A stretch of 13,922 nt of DNA from DATBLZ01 sp036555065 (lineage in GTDB: Bacteria > Pseudomonadota > Gammaproteobacteria > Steroidobacterales > Rariloculaceae): NCBI GenBank assembly GCA_036555065.1, contig DATBLZ010000080.1, positions 1-13,922 on the forward strand. The letters run 5' to 3'. Below the pieces are notes generated by a model that did not search any database, had not been told where the DNA came from, and saw only the letters and a program-made list of their open reading frames with translations. Positions 1 to 6,175 of this stretch are shown one piece after another. Each line of letters begins with the position of its first letter. Position 1 is the first letter of the stretch. A program made the translations under genes and the position numbers.

Positions 1-154
1 GTTTGCGCGCCACGTAACCGTCGAGTGCGTCCGTAACGTACATCACGATGATGAGAACGAGGCTCGCGAGCTGGGCGATGTCGTTCTCCACGTAGAAGAG
101 GCGTGCAACGACAATGAGCAGCACGAGCCGACTCAACGTGACCAGATTTGCCAT
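1..154 (-). CDS. CDP-alcohol phosphatidyltransferase family protein (N-terminal part, cut by window edge)
   Basis: The first 51 codons of a gene that runs off the left edge, starting at ATG 154-152. The product begins MANLVTLSRLVLLIVVARLF, followed by a second hydrophobic stretch, then D42-A-L-D45-G46-Y-V-A49-R50. This is the start of the CDP-alcohol phosphotransferase signature D-x2-D-G-x2-A-R, whose aspartates bind the catalytic metal and CDP. The family consists of inner-membrane enzymes that transfer a phosphatidyl group from CDP-diacylglycerol to an alcohol (for example PgsA, which makes phosphatidylglycerophosphate). The rest of the signature lies outside the window, so the alcohol acceptor cannot be told. 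There is no Shine-Dalgarno sequence. A TACAAT hexamer ends 7 nt before the ATG, suggesting a leaderless mRNA. Divergent from the DUF1840 gene, with a 44-nt gap. Confidence 0.85.
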   Translation of the reverse strand, partial: MANLVTLSRLVLLIVVARLFYVENDIAQLASLVLIIVMYVTDALDGYVARK

Positions 155-161
155 GCGCGCT

Positions 162-171
162 ATTGTATGCT
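162..171. promoter_or_regulatory. Overlapping divergent -10 elements (phosphatidyltransferase / DUF1840)
   Basis: On the minus strand, TACAAT (167-162) matches the sigma-70 -10 consensus at 5 of 6 positions and is followed by 7 nt and the phosphatidyltransferase ATG. On the plus strand, TATGCT (166-171) matches 4 of 6 and would start a DUF1840 transcript with a leader of roughly 20 nt. I see no good -35 box for either. Prediction from sequence only. Confidence 0.45.
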
Positions 172-198
172 GGCAACGGCGAGATGCGGGGATCGCGA

Positions 199-513
199 AT
201 GTTGGTGACGTTCCAGACGCAGGCATACGCGAACATCACGATGTTCGGCGATGTCGCGAAGCAGATGCTCACGCTCATGGGCCACAGCGGCACGGTGCCG
301 AGCGCGATCGCTGCGGAAGATGTCGCCGCGGCGCTCGAGAAATTGCGCAAGGCCGTCGCCGCGTTGCCGCCGAGTGAGAAGAAGCCGGGGAAAGACAACG
401 AGCCCGGCGGCGAGCCGCCACGAGTCGGGCTCGCGCAGCGGGCCTATCCGCTCATCAAGCTGCTCGAAGCAGCTGCGGCCGAGAATGTCGCGGTCTCGTG
501 GCGCGCGGGCTGA
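199..513 (+). CDS. DUF1840 domain-containing protein
   Basis: A 104-residue soluble protein without signal peptide or membrane segment, matching DUF1840 over its full length. It has an N-terminal MLVTFQTQAYANITMFGDVA stretch, then the family core MGHSGTVPSAI-x-AEDV, a charged low-complexity linker (about residues 58-72), and a C-terminal helix containing AQRAYPLIKLLEAAA. DUF1840 is a small family of unknown function found mostly in beta- and gammaproteobacteria. The ATG at 199 is preferred over in-frame starts further upstream because family members begin MLVTF and because GGGGA (187-191) is placed as a ribosome binding site 7 nt upstream. Convergent with the membrane protein gene that follows; a REP palindrome fills the gap. 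No function is proposed. Confidence 0.85.
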   Translation: MLVTFQTQAYANITMFGDVAKQMLTLMGHSGTVPSAIAAEDVAAALEKLRKAVAALPPSEKKPGKDNEPGGEPPRVGLAQRAYPLIKLLEAAAAENVAVSWRAG

Positions 514-522
514 CGCCGAAAG

Positions 523-545
523 TGTGGGAGCGACTTCAGTCGCGA
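523..545. repeat. Single REP-type palindrome
   Basis: TGTGGGAGCGACTTCAGTCGCGA lies in the 35-nt convergent gap between DUF1840 and the membrane protein gene (quoted in pieces: TGTGGGAGCG, ACTTCAGT, CGCGA). CGACT and AGTCG pair around a TC loop. The same unit, with a G-C pair in place of the A-T pair in the stem, occurs at 10890-10912, also between convergent genes. The GGGAGCG...CGCGA pattern is that of REP elements of gammaproteobacteria, which are mobilised in trans by RAYT (Y1 transposase-like) proteins; none is in this window. It may stabilise or terminate transcripts. The stop codon of the minus-strand gene (551-549) lies at its edge. Confidence 0.75.
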
Positions 546-548
546 CCC

Positions 549-1280
549 TTAGTCGTTTGCGCGATACGGCATCGCGAAGTGCAGTATCAGGCACAACGCG
601 AGCACGCCGATCGAGACGTGCATTGCCGCGCGCCAGCCATTGAATGCGGGCGCAATGATCTCGAATTCATCGACGAAGATCGTCTCGCAGGCGCCGTTGC
701 CGGAGTCGTCGCGCGTCGTGCTCGTGCCGCGCACGGGCCCGCCGACGGCCCCGTAGGATGCCAGCCGCCCCTTGATACGAATCTGATCGCCGATCCGAAT
801 GCTGTCTATCCGCTCGCGCGTGGCGTGATCGGCAGAAAGCAGGTGATTGTTGGACAGTTGATTCATCTTGAAATGCGCCCAAGCGACGTCGTCGCTCGTC
901 TGGACGTTGCACGTGAAGATTCCATTCCAGAAATCGATCTTCCGGAGGTAGGGGCTTACGGCCGTGTCGCTCCAAACGACGCAGACGTCGGCGACGTTCA
1001 AATGATCGTTCGCGCGCCGGTGCATCGTGCTCTCGCCGTCGTGCTGTCGATACGAGACGACCATGCCGTAGAGCTCGTATGAATACTGCGGGTCGACCGT
1101 GTATCGCACGTTTTCGTAAGAGACCGAGAACGGGCGCTCGTCGAGTTTCCTTTGGCGCGGCTCGTCTTGCAACGCGCGCGCGAAAGCGATGTTTGCCGGT
1201 AACGCGTTACGATTCCAAAAGGAAACGAGCAGCAGCAATGCGCTGGCGATGAGCGCGTACGTGTTGAGCTTTCGAACCAC
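549..1280 (-). CDS. Membrane protein of unknown function, two predicted membrane segments
   Basis: A 243-residue protein that I cannot name. It has a hydrophobic N-terminal segment (about 7-22), a large domain (about 45-215) and a second hydrophobic segment (about 217-236) before a short charged tail. The topology is therefore two-pass, with the middle domain most likely periplasmic. That domain has three cysteines (C100, C124, C198) and motifs that look conserved: YELYGMVVSYR, NQLSNNHLL, GDQIRIKGRLA and GTSTTRDDSGNGACETI. The GDQIRIKGRL stretch followed by DEFEII is reminiscent of an OB-fold-like beta barrel, but this is only an impression. From memory, similar unnamed proteins occur in other gammaproteobacteria. 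The start is GTG at 1280-1278, with no Shine-Dalgarno sequence. The gene lies 38 nt downstream of icd on the same strand, so it may be read from icd or from its own weak promoter. Confidence 0.75.
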   Translation of the reverse strand: MVRKLNTYALIASALLLLVSFWNRNALPANIAFARALQDEPRQRKLDERPFSVSYENVRYTVDPQYSYELYGMVVSYRQHDGESTMHRRANDHLNVADVCVVWSDTAVSPYLRKIDFWNGIFTCNVQTSDDVAWAHFKMNQLSNNHLLSADHATRERIDSIRIGDQIRIKGRLASYGAVGGPVRGTSTTRDDSGNGACETIFVDEFEIIAPAFNGWRAAMHVSIGVLALCLILHFAMPYRAND

Positions 1281-1286
1281 GCACAG

Positions 1287-1292
1287 AGACTA
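1287..1292 (-). promoter_or_regulatory. Possible -10 (TAGTCT) 6 nt before the GTG start
   Basis: TAGTCT on the minus strand fits the minimal TANNNT -10 pattern and is followed by CTGTGC and the GTG start of the unnamed membrane protein gene. It matches consensus at only 3 of 6 positions and has no clear -35. It is listed because the spacing equals that of stronger leaderless candidates in this window. Confidence 0.25.
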
Positions 1293-1318
1293 GCGCGGCT
1301 CGCCCTCGGGGGCCGTAC

Positions 1319-3547
1319 CTACTTCGCAAATCCGTCGATGAGCGCGTTCAACGTCGCGCTCGGCCGCATCGCGCGCGCCGCGAGCGCTGGATCCGGCCGA
1401 TAGTAACCGCCGAGATCGACGGGCTTGCCTTGCACTTTCGCGAGCTCGCCAACGATCTTGGCTTCGTTCTGCGCGAGCTTCTCCGCGAGCGGCGCGAACT
1501 TGGCGCGTAGCTCCTGGTCGGCGGTTTGCGTCGCCACTGCCCGCGCCCAATAAAGCGCGAGATAGAAATGACTGCCGCGATTATCGAGCCCGCCGACTTT
1601 GCGCGCCGGGGATTTGTCGTTCTCGAGAATCTGGCCGGTCGCTTGGTCGAGCGCCGTCGCGATGGCGAGCGCTTTTTGGTTTCCCGTTTTGCGGCCCAGG
1701 TCTTCGAGCGAAGCCGCGAGCGCGAGGAACTCACCGAGCGAGTCCCAACGCAAGTAGTTCTCTGCGACGAATTGTTGCACGTGCTTGGGTGCCGAGCCGC
1801 CCGCGCCCGTCTCGTAGAGCCCGCCGCCCGCGAGCAGCGGCACGATCGAGAGCATCTTGGCGCTCGTGCCGAGCTCGAGGATCGGAAAGAGATCCGTGAG
1901 ATAGTCGCGAAGCACATTGCCGGTCACGGAGATCGTATCGAGCCCGTCGCGGACCCGACGTAGCGTCGCGCGCGTCGCCTCGACCGGCGCCAGGATGCGG
2001 ATGTCGAGACCGGACGTATCATGATCGCGCAGGTAGCGCTGCGCCTTCGCGATGATATTGCGGTCGTACGCGCGCTTGTCGTCGAGCCAGAAGATAGCGG
2101 CCGCGCCCGTGACGCGCGCGCGGGCGACCGCGAGCTTGACCCAATCGCGAATCGGGAGATCTTTGGTCTGGCACATGCGCCAGATGTCGCCTTCATCGAC
2201 CGCGTGCTCGAGCAGCGTTTTGCCGGCGCCGTCGACCACGCGGACCGTGCCCGCGCTCGCGATCTCGAAAGTCTTGTCGTGCGAGCCGTACTCCTCGGCT
2301 TGTTGCGCCATGAGCCCGACGTTCGCGACGTTGCCCATCGTCGCCACGTCGAACGCGCCGTTCTTCTTGCAGTCCTCGATGACCTCCTGATAGATGCCCG
2401 CGTAGCAGCGATCCGGGATCATCGCCTTCATGTCGTGGAGCTTGCCGTCGGGGCCCCACATCTTGCCGGAGGCGCGGATCGCCGCCGGCATCGACGCATC
2501 GATGATCACGTTGCTCGGCACGTGGAAATTCGTGATGCCCTTGTCCGAATCGACCATCGCGGGCGGCGCTTGGCTCTTATAGACGGCGGCGATGTCGCTC
2601 TCGATCTCTTCGCGTTTCCCCGCCGGCAACTCCGCGATCTTGGCGTAAACGTCGCCGATGCCGTTGTTCGGCTCGACACCGAGCTCTTTGAAAATTGCGG
2701 CGTGCTTCGCGAAAACGTCCTCGTAATAGATCGTGACCGCGTGGCCGAAAATGATGGGGTCGGAGACCTTCATCATCGTTGCTTTGACGTGGAGCGACAC
2801 GAGCACACCTTGCGCTTTCGCGGCGGCGATCTCGCGCTCATAGAACTCGCGGAGTGGCCGGCGGCGCATCACGGCGGAGGCTACGACCTCGTCTGCGAGG
2901 ACTTTGACCGACTCCTTGAGCACGGTCTTCTTGCCGCGCGCGTCCGTGTGCTCGATCTTGAGCGTGCCTGCTTTGGCGATGACCGCGGACTGCTCGCTCG
3001 AATAGAAATCCCCGTCGCGCATGTGCGCGACGTGCGACTTCGAGCTCGCGCTCCACGCGCCCATCGAGTGCGGGTGTTTTTTCGCGTACTGCTTGACGGC
3101 GCTCGCCACGCGCCGATCCGAGTTGCCTTCGCGGAGGACCGGATTGACGGCGCTGCCCAGCACCTTCGCGTATCGTGCCTTCGTCTTCCTCTCGGCCTCG
3201 TTGCGCGGTTCCTCGGGATAGTCGGGAAGCTTGTAGCCCTTGTGTTGGAGCTCTTTCAACGCTGCCGCCAACTGCGGGACCGAAGCGCTGATGTTGGGGA
3301 GCTTGATGATGTTCGCCTCCGGCGTCTGCGCAAGCGCGCCGAGCTCGGCGAGGTCGTCGGGTTGACGTTGGCCCGGTTCGAGGCTCTCGGGAAAGGTCGC
3401 GATGATGCGCCCGGCAAGCGATATGTCCTTGGTCTCGATGACGACGCTCGCGGGCTTCGTCAGCGCGCGAATGATCGGCAACAAAGAGTAGGTCGCAAGC
3501 GCCGGTGCTTCGTCCGTGTGCGTGTAGATGATCTTCGCGTCGCTCAT
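1319..3547 (-). CDS. icd: Isocitrate dehydrogenase, NADP-dependent, monomeric type
   Basis: A 742-residue cytoplasmic enzyme that oxidatively decarboxylates isocitrate to 2-oxoglutarate, making NADPH, in the TCA cycle. The length is typical of the large monomeric class (about 740 residues), which is unrelated in size to the 45-kDa dimeric form. Visible signatures are the N-terminal KIIYTHTDEAPALATYSLLP, the substrate-binding block with S132, N135, R139 and EGNSDRR (140-146, including R145), and PHSMGAWSASSKSHVAHM (159-176). The ATG at 3547-3545 gives the usual N-terminus MSDAKIIYTHTDEAP; an in-frame ATG 48 nt upstream would lie beyond the TATAAT element and inside the divergent gene. No Shine-Dalgarno sequence is seen, and the predicted leader is only about 9 nt. 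Divergent from the LOG-family gene. Confidence 0.95.
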   Translation of the reverse strand: MSDAKIIYTHTDEAPALATYSLLPIIRALTKPASVVIETKDISLAGRIIATFPESLEPGQRQPDDLAELGALAQTPEANIIKLPNISASVPQLAAALKELQHKGYKLPDYPEEPRNEAERKTKARYAKVLGSAVNPVLREGNSDRRVASAVKQYAKKHPHSMGAWSASSKSHVAHMRDGDFYSSEQSAVIAKAGTLKIEHTDARGKKTVLKESVKVLADEVVASAVMRRRPLREFYEREIAAAKAQGVLVSLHVKATMMKVSDPIIFGHAVTIYYEDVFAKHAAIFKELGVEPNNGIGDVYAKIAELPAGKREEIESDIAAVYKSQAPPAMVDSDKGITNFHVPSNVIIDASMPAAIRASGKMWGPDGKLHDMKAMIPDRCYAGIYQEVIEDCKKNGAFDVATMGNVANVGLMAQQAEEYGSHDKTFEIASAGTVRVVDGAGKTLLEHAVDEGDIWRMCQTKDLPIRDWVKLAVARARVTGAAAIFWLDDKRAYDRNIIAKAQRYLRDHDTSGLDIRILAPVEATRATLRRVRDGLDTISVTGNVLRDYLTDLFPILELGTSAKMLSIVPLLAGGGLYETGAGGSAPKHVQQFVAENYLRWDSLGEFLALAASLEDLGRKTGNQKALAIATALDQATGQILENDKSPARKVGGLDNRGSHFYLALYWARAVATQTADQELRAKFAPLAEKLAQNEAKIVGELAKVQGKPVDLGGYYRPDPALAARAMRPSATLNALIDGFAK

Positions 3548-3562
3548 GGTTGGGGGCGCGCC

Positions 3563-3572
3563 GATTATAATC
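3563..3572. promoter_or_regulatory. Palindromic bidirectional -10 element, GATTATAATC (icd / LOG)
   Basis: This perfect 10-bp palindrome places a consensus TATAAT on both strands: plus strand 3566-3571 and minus strand 3569-3564. The plus copy ends 7 nt before the GTG of the LOG-family gene (leaderless); the minus copy is 16 nt before the icd ATG. The whole gap is 31 nt. No good -35 box is seen in either direction, so transcription may rely on the strong -10 or an activator. An alternative is that the palindrome is a binding site for a dimeric regulator. Confidence 0.6.
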
Positions 3573-3578
3573 GCCGCC

Positions 3579-4166
3579 GTGAGTGAAACGAGCATTTGCG
3601 TCTATTGCGCTTCGAGCCAGCGCTGCGACGAAGTGTATCGCGGCGTCGCTCGCAAGCTCGGCCAAGTGCTCGCCGAGCGCGGCTACTCGATCATCTACGG
3701 CGGCGGCGCCGTCGGCTCGATGGGCGCGCTCGCCGACGGTGCGGTTGCCGCGGGCGGCAAGGTCATCGGCATTATTCCCAAGTTCATGATGGAGCTCGAG
3801 TGGGGGCACCGGGACCTCACGGAGCTCCGTATCGTCGAGGATATGCGCGCGCGCAAGCACGCGATGCTTTCCGCGAGCGCGGGGCTCGTGACTTTGCCGG
3901 GCGGCTCGGGGACGCTCGAGGAGCTGTTCGAGGCCATCACGTTGAAGCGCCTGGGCTTCTATACGCATCCGATCGTGCTCGTCAACACGCGGGGTTTTTT
4001 CGGACGGCTCATCGATTTGCTCGAGCATGCGATCGCCGAGCGCTTCATGGACGAGCGCCATCGCCAAATGTGGCAAGTCGTGGCGACACCCGAAGAGGTC
4101 CCCGCGGCGCTCGATTCGGCCCCGCCGTGGTCTGCCGCAGCGCGCGAGTTTGCGGCGGTTCGCTGA
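3579..4166 (+). CDS. LOG-family protein (TIGR00730-type Rossmann fold, putative nucleotide phosphoribohydrolase)
   Basis: A 195-residue cytoplasmic protein. Family members hydrolyse the N-glycosidic bond of nucleoside 5'-monophosphates (cytokinin ribotides in plants; AMP and related nucleotides in bacteria), releasing the base and ribose 5-phosphate. The features are clear: ICVYCASSQ at the N-terminus, YGGGAVGSMGALADGA (40-55), R92-K93 in MRARKHAML, and the diagnostic PGGSGTLEE (107-115), whose final E115 is catalytic in this family. The GTG at 3579 is chosen because homologues begin a few residues before the ICVYCGSS-like strand and because TATAAT sits 7 nt upstream; an upstream ATG at 3528 would put the promoter inside the gene and overlap icd. 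No Shine-Dalgarno sequence. Ends 3 nt before the convergent NTF2-like gene. The natural substrate is not known. Confidence 0.9.
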   Translation: MSETSICVYCASSQRCDEVYRGVARKLGQVLAERGYSIIYGGGAVGSMGALADGAVAAGGKVIGIIPKFMMELEWGHRDLTELRIVEDMRARKHAMLSASAGLVTLPGGSGTLEELFEAITLKRLGFYTHPIVLVNTRGFFGRLIDLLEHAIAERFMDERHRQMWQVVATPEEVPAALDSAPPWSAAAREFAAVR

Positions 4167-4169
4167 AGA

Positions 4170-4700
4170 TTATTCGCTACGCACGCGGTGCAAGATCAAC
4201 CACTGACCGTCGCGCTTGACGAGCTCGTCCTCGTACCGGCCGATCGCCGAGATGTGAATGTCGACATTCGTTTTCATGACGACCATCCACGTCGAGACGT
4301 GGCGTGCCGAGTCCGCGTCGAGAATCTCGATGAAGGAATCCGTATTGCGGTTGTAGCGACGGAGGCTCGCGGGATCGTAGCTCAGCGTCGCGGGATCTGT
4401 GTTGCGCGCGCGCTCGAGGCGATCCGCGATGATCGTGCGTATGTCGGCGCGCCCCGAATAGCGCATCTTCTGGTAGCCAAACACGGGCCCTTGCCCCGTA
4501 AGCTCGTAGACGGCGTCTCCGGCGAACGCGCTCGCGAATAGGTCGGGGTCGCTGAGCTCGAAGCCGACGTTGGCGCGCTTGAGCACTTCCTCGATGGCTT
4601 GCCGATCCGTGAGGCTCGGCTCGTCCGCGAGCGCGGCTGACGTCGCCGCCAAACCGATTCCGATGATCGTCACTCTCGATATTTGTTTGAATGCGCTCAC
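4170..4700 (-). CDS. Exported NTF2-like / SnoaL-like domain protein
   Basis: A 176-residue protein with a signal peptide (about 1-25, hydrophobic TIIGIGLAATSAALA, likely cut before DEPSLTDR), followed by a single NTF2-like alpha+beta domain. The pattern is that of the SnoaL_4/nuclear transport factor 2 superfamily: helix LTDRQAIEEVLKRANVGFE, then DPDLFASAFAGDAVYE, and the closing strands IGRYEDELVKRDGQWLILHR. The fold is used by many enzymes and binding proteins, so no reaction is assigned; an exported member is less common. The GTG at 4700-4698 is supported by a strong ribosome binding site (GGGAGAC, 4711-4705) and by the signal peptide starting just there; longer in-frame starts would bury the signal. 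Divergent from dacB, convergent with the LOG gene. Confidence 0.8.
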   Translation of the reverse strand: MSAFKQISRVTIIGIGLAATSAALADEPSLTDRQAIEEVLKRANVGFELSDPDLFASAFAGDAVYELTGQGPVFGYQKMRYSGRADIRTIIADRLERARNTDPATLSYDPASLRRYNRNTDSFIEILDADSARHVSTWMVVMKTNVDIHISAIGRYEDELVKRDGQWLILHRVRSE

Positions 4701-4704
4701 AATC

Positions 4705-4711
4705 GTCTCCC
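4705..4711 (-). promoter_or_regulatory. Ribosome binding site GGGAGAC that fixes the GTG start of the NTF2-like gene
   Basis: GGGAGAC on the minus strand is followed by GATT and then GTG (4700-4698), placing the purine core about 6-7 nt from the start codon. It selects this GTG over in-frame starts farther upstream. Confidence 0.65.
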
Positions 4712-4747
4712 GCGCGGGCGTGTCTATCTGCATTCCCCGAAATTCGG

Positions 4748-4753
4748 CACAAT
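4748..4753 (+). promoter_or_regulatory. Possible -10 (CACAAT) 8 nt before dacB
   Basis: CACAAT matches the -10 consensus at 4 of 6 positions and ends 8 nt before the dacB ATG. There is no convincing -35 and no Shine-Dalgarno sequence. A short palindrome, CCGAAATTCGG (4737-4747), lies directly upstream and could be a protein site. Weak. Confidence 0.25.
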
Positions 4754-4761
4754 GGCCGCTC

Positions 4762-6171
4762 ATGCGACTGGTCGCAAGCTTAACCGGTTTGGCCGTGCTT
4801 GTGACGGCAGAGGCCGCCGAGCTGCCGCCTGCCGTCGAGCGGGTTCTGACCGGGCACGGCATCTCGCCGGACGACGTCAGCATAGTCGTCGAGAACGCCG
4901 ACTCGGCCGAGCTCCTCCTGAGCCACCTGCCCGACGTGCCGCGCAATCCCGCCTCCGTCATGAAGCTCGTGACGACGTGGGCCGCGCTCGAGACGCTCGG
5001 GCCTGCCTACTCGTGGCGGACGGAAGTCTACTTCGACGGCAAGTTCGACGGCACCGTGCTCGACGGTAATCTCGGCATCAAAGGCTACGGCGACCCGTTT
5101 CTCGTCGTCGAGGAGCTCTGGAAAATGCTGCGAACTCTGCGCAGCACGGGCCTCGAGCATATCGACGGCGACCTCGTGCTCGACGACAGCTATTTCAGCG
5201 TCAGCGAGGATCCGCCGGGCGCGTTCGACGGCGAGCCTTATCGGACCTACAACGTCCTCCCGAGCGCCCTCATGGCCAATTTCAAGGCCGTTCGGTTTCA
5301 GTTCGTCGTCGACCCCCTCGCCGACCGCGTGAGAATCGTCACGGATCCGGAGCTTCGCAACCTCGACGTCCGCAACCGCATCAAGCTCGTCGACGGACCG
5401 TGCGGCGGCTTTCAAGCGGGCATCAGCTTCAACGTCGACGATCCGGAAACGCTCTCGCGCGTGACCTTCGACGGCGACTACTCGCGCGGCTGCGGCATCT
5501 ACTCGATGAGCCGAACGGTCCTCGAGCACGATACGTACGTTTATGGGTTGTTCGAGACGTTGTGGAGCGAGCTCGGCGGGTCGATGCAAGGCGGCATGCG
5601 CAAGGGCGTGATCGGCGCGGAGCAAGCGCGCGTGCTCACCTGGAGCTCGCCGCCGCTCGCCGACGTCATCCGCAGCATCAACAAGAACAGCAACAACGTG
5701 ATGACGAGGCAGCTCGTCTACACGCTCGCGGCCGAGGTCGTGGGGCCGCCGGGAACGCGCGCCGCGGGCATCGGCGTCATCCGGGATTTCCTGCACAGCC
5801 GCGGCATCGACGCCGAATCGCTCGTGCTCGTCAACGGCGCGGGGCTCTCACGCGACGAGCGAATCTCGGCGCGGGCGCTCGCGGACGTGCTGCGCGTCGC
5901 CGCACAGAGCCCGTATGCGGCCGAGTATGTCTCCTCGCTGTCACTCGGCGGCCTCGACGGCACGACGCGCGGGCGCTTCGACGGCGACGGCAACGGGCGC
6001 ATCCACGTGAAGACGGGCCGTCTCGACCATGTCTCGGCGCTCGCGGGGTACGTCCACGCCGATGACGGTAGGACTTTCGTCGTCGTCGTCTTCGGCAACT
6101 TTACCGACGCGCACCGCGGCCTCGGGCAGGAGCTCGAGGAAGCCGTCGTCGACTGGGCGGAGGGTCTGTAG
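4762..6171 (+). CDS. dacB: D-alanyl-D-alanine carboxypeptidase/endopeptidase, PBP4 type (peptidase family S13)
   Basis: A 469-residue periplasmic penicillin-binding protein (E. coli PBP4: 477) that removes the terminal D-Ala and cleaves D-Ala-meso-DAP cross-bridges of peptidoglycan. The ATG at 4762 gives a short signal peptide (MRLVASLTGLAVLVTAEAA, then ELPPAVE). All three serine-penicillin-recognition motifs are present: S65-V-M-K68 in RNPASVMKLVT, S310-N-N312 in NKNSNNVMTRQL, and K417-T-G419 in HVKTGRLDHVSALAGYV. The long insert between the first two motifs (about residues 75-290) is the S13 hallmark and holds C-terminal-half features such as DLVLDDSYF. No Shine-Dalgarno sequence is seen. 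Divergent from the NTF2-like gene; convergent with the C39-like lipoprotein gene, with 4 nt between stop codons. Confidence 0.95.
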   Translation: MRLVASLTGLAVLVTAEAAELPPAVERVLTGHGISPDDVSIVVENADSAELLLSHLPDVPRNPASVMKLVTTWAALETLGPAYSWRTEVYFDGKFDGTVLDGNLGIKGYGDPFLVVEELWKMLRTLRSTGLEHIDGDLVLDDSYFSVSEDPPGAFDGEPYRTYNVLPSALMANFKAVRFQFVVDPLADRVRIVTDPELRNLDVRNRIKLVDGPCGGFQAGISFNVDDPETLSRVTFDGDYSRGCGIYSMSRTVLEHDTYVYGLFETLWSELGGSMQGGMRKGVIGAEQARVLTWSSPPLADVIRSINKNSNNVMTRQLVYTLAAEVVGPPGTRAAGIGVIRDFLHSRGIDAESLVLVNGAGLSRDERISARALADVLRVAAQSPYAAEYVSSLSLGGLDGTTRGRFDGDGNGRIHVKTGRLDHVSALAGYVHADDGRTFVVVVFGNFTDAHRGLGQELEEAVVDWAEGL

Positions 6172-6175
6172 GACG

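Noticed and set aside
2021..3586. A 521-codon open frame on the plus strand opposite icd
   Set aside because: The composition (Arg, Asp, Val, Leu rich, without domain pattern) is typical of the antisense frame of a GC-rich gene, and icd is unmistakable on the other strand.
2838..4076. A 412-codon minus-strand frame crossing the icd promoter and the LOG gene
   Set aside because: It is out of frame with icd and antisense to the LOG gene, Arg/Ala/His rich and without any recognisable domain.
4701..4961. N-terminal extension of the NTF2-like gene up to 4961
   Set aside because: It would overlap dacB and place the signal peptide internally; the GTG at 4700 has a strong ribosome binding site.
4780..5796. 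A 338-codon minus-strand frame opposite dacB
   Set aside because: This is an antisense shadow of dacB, whose three catalytic motifs are all intact on the plus strand.
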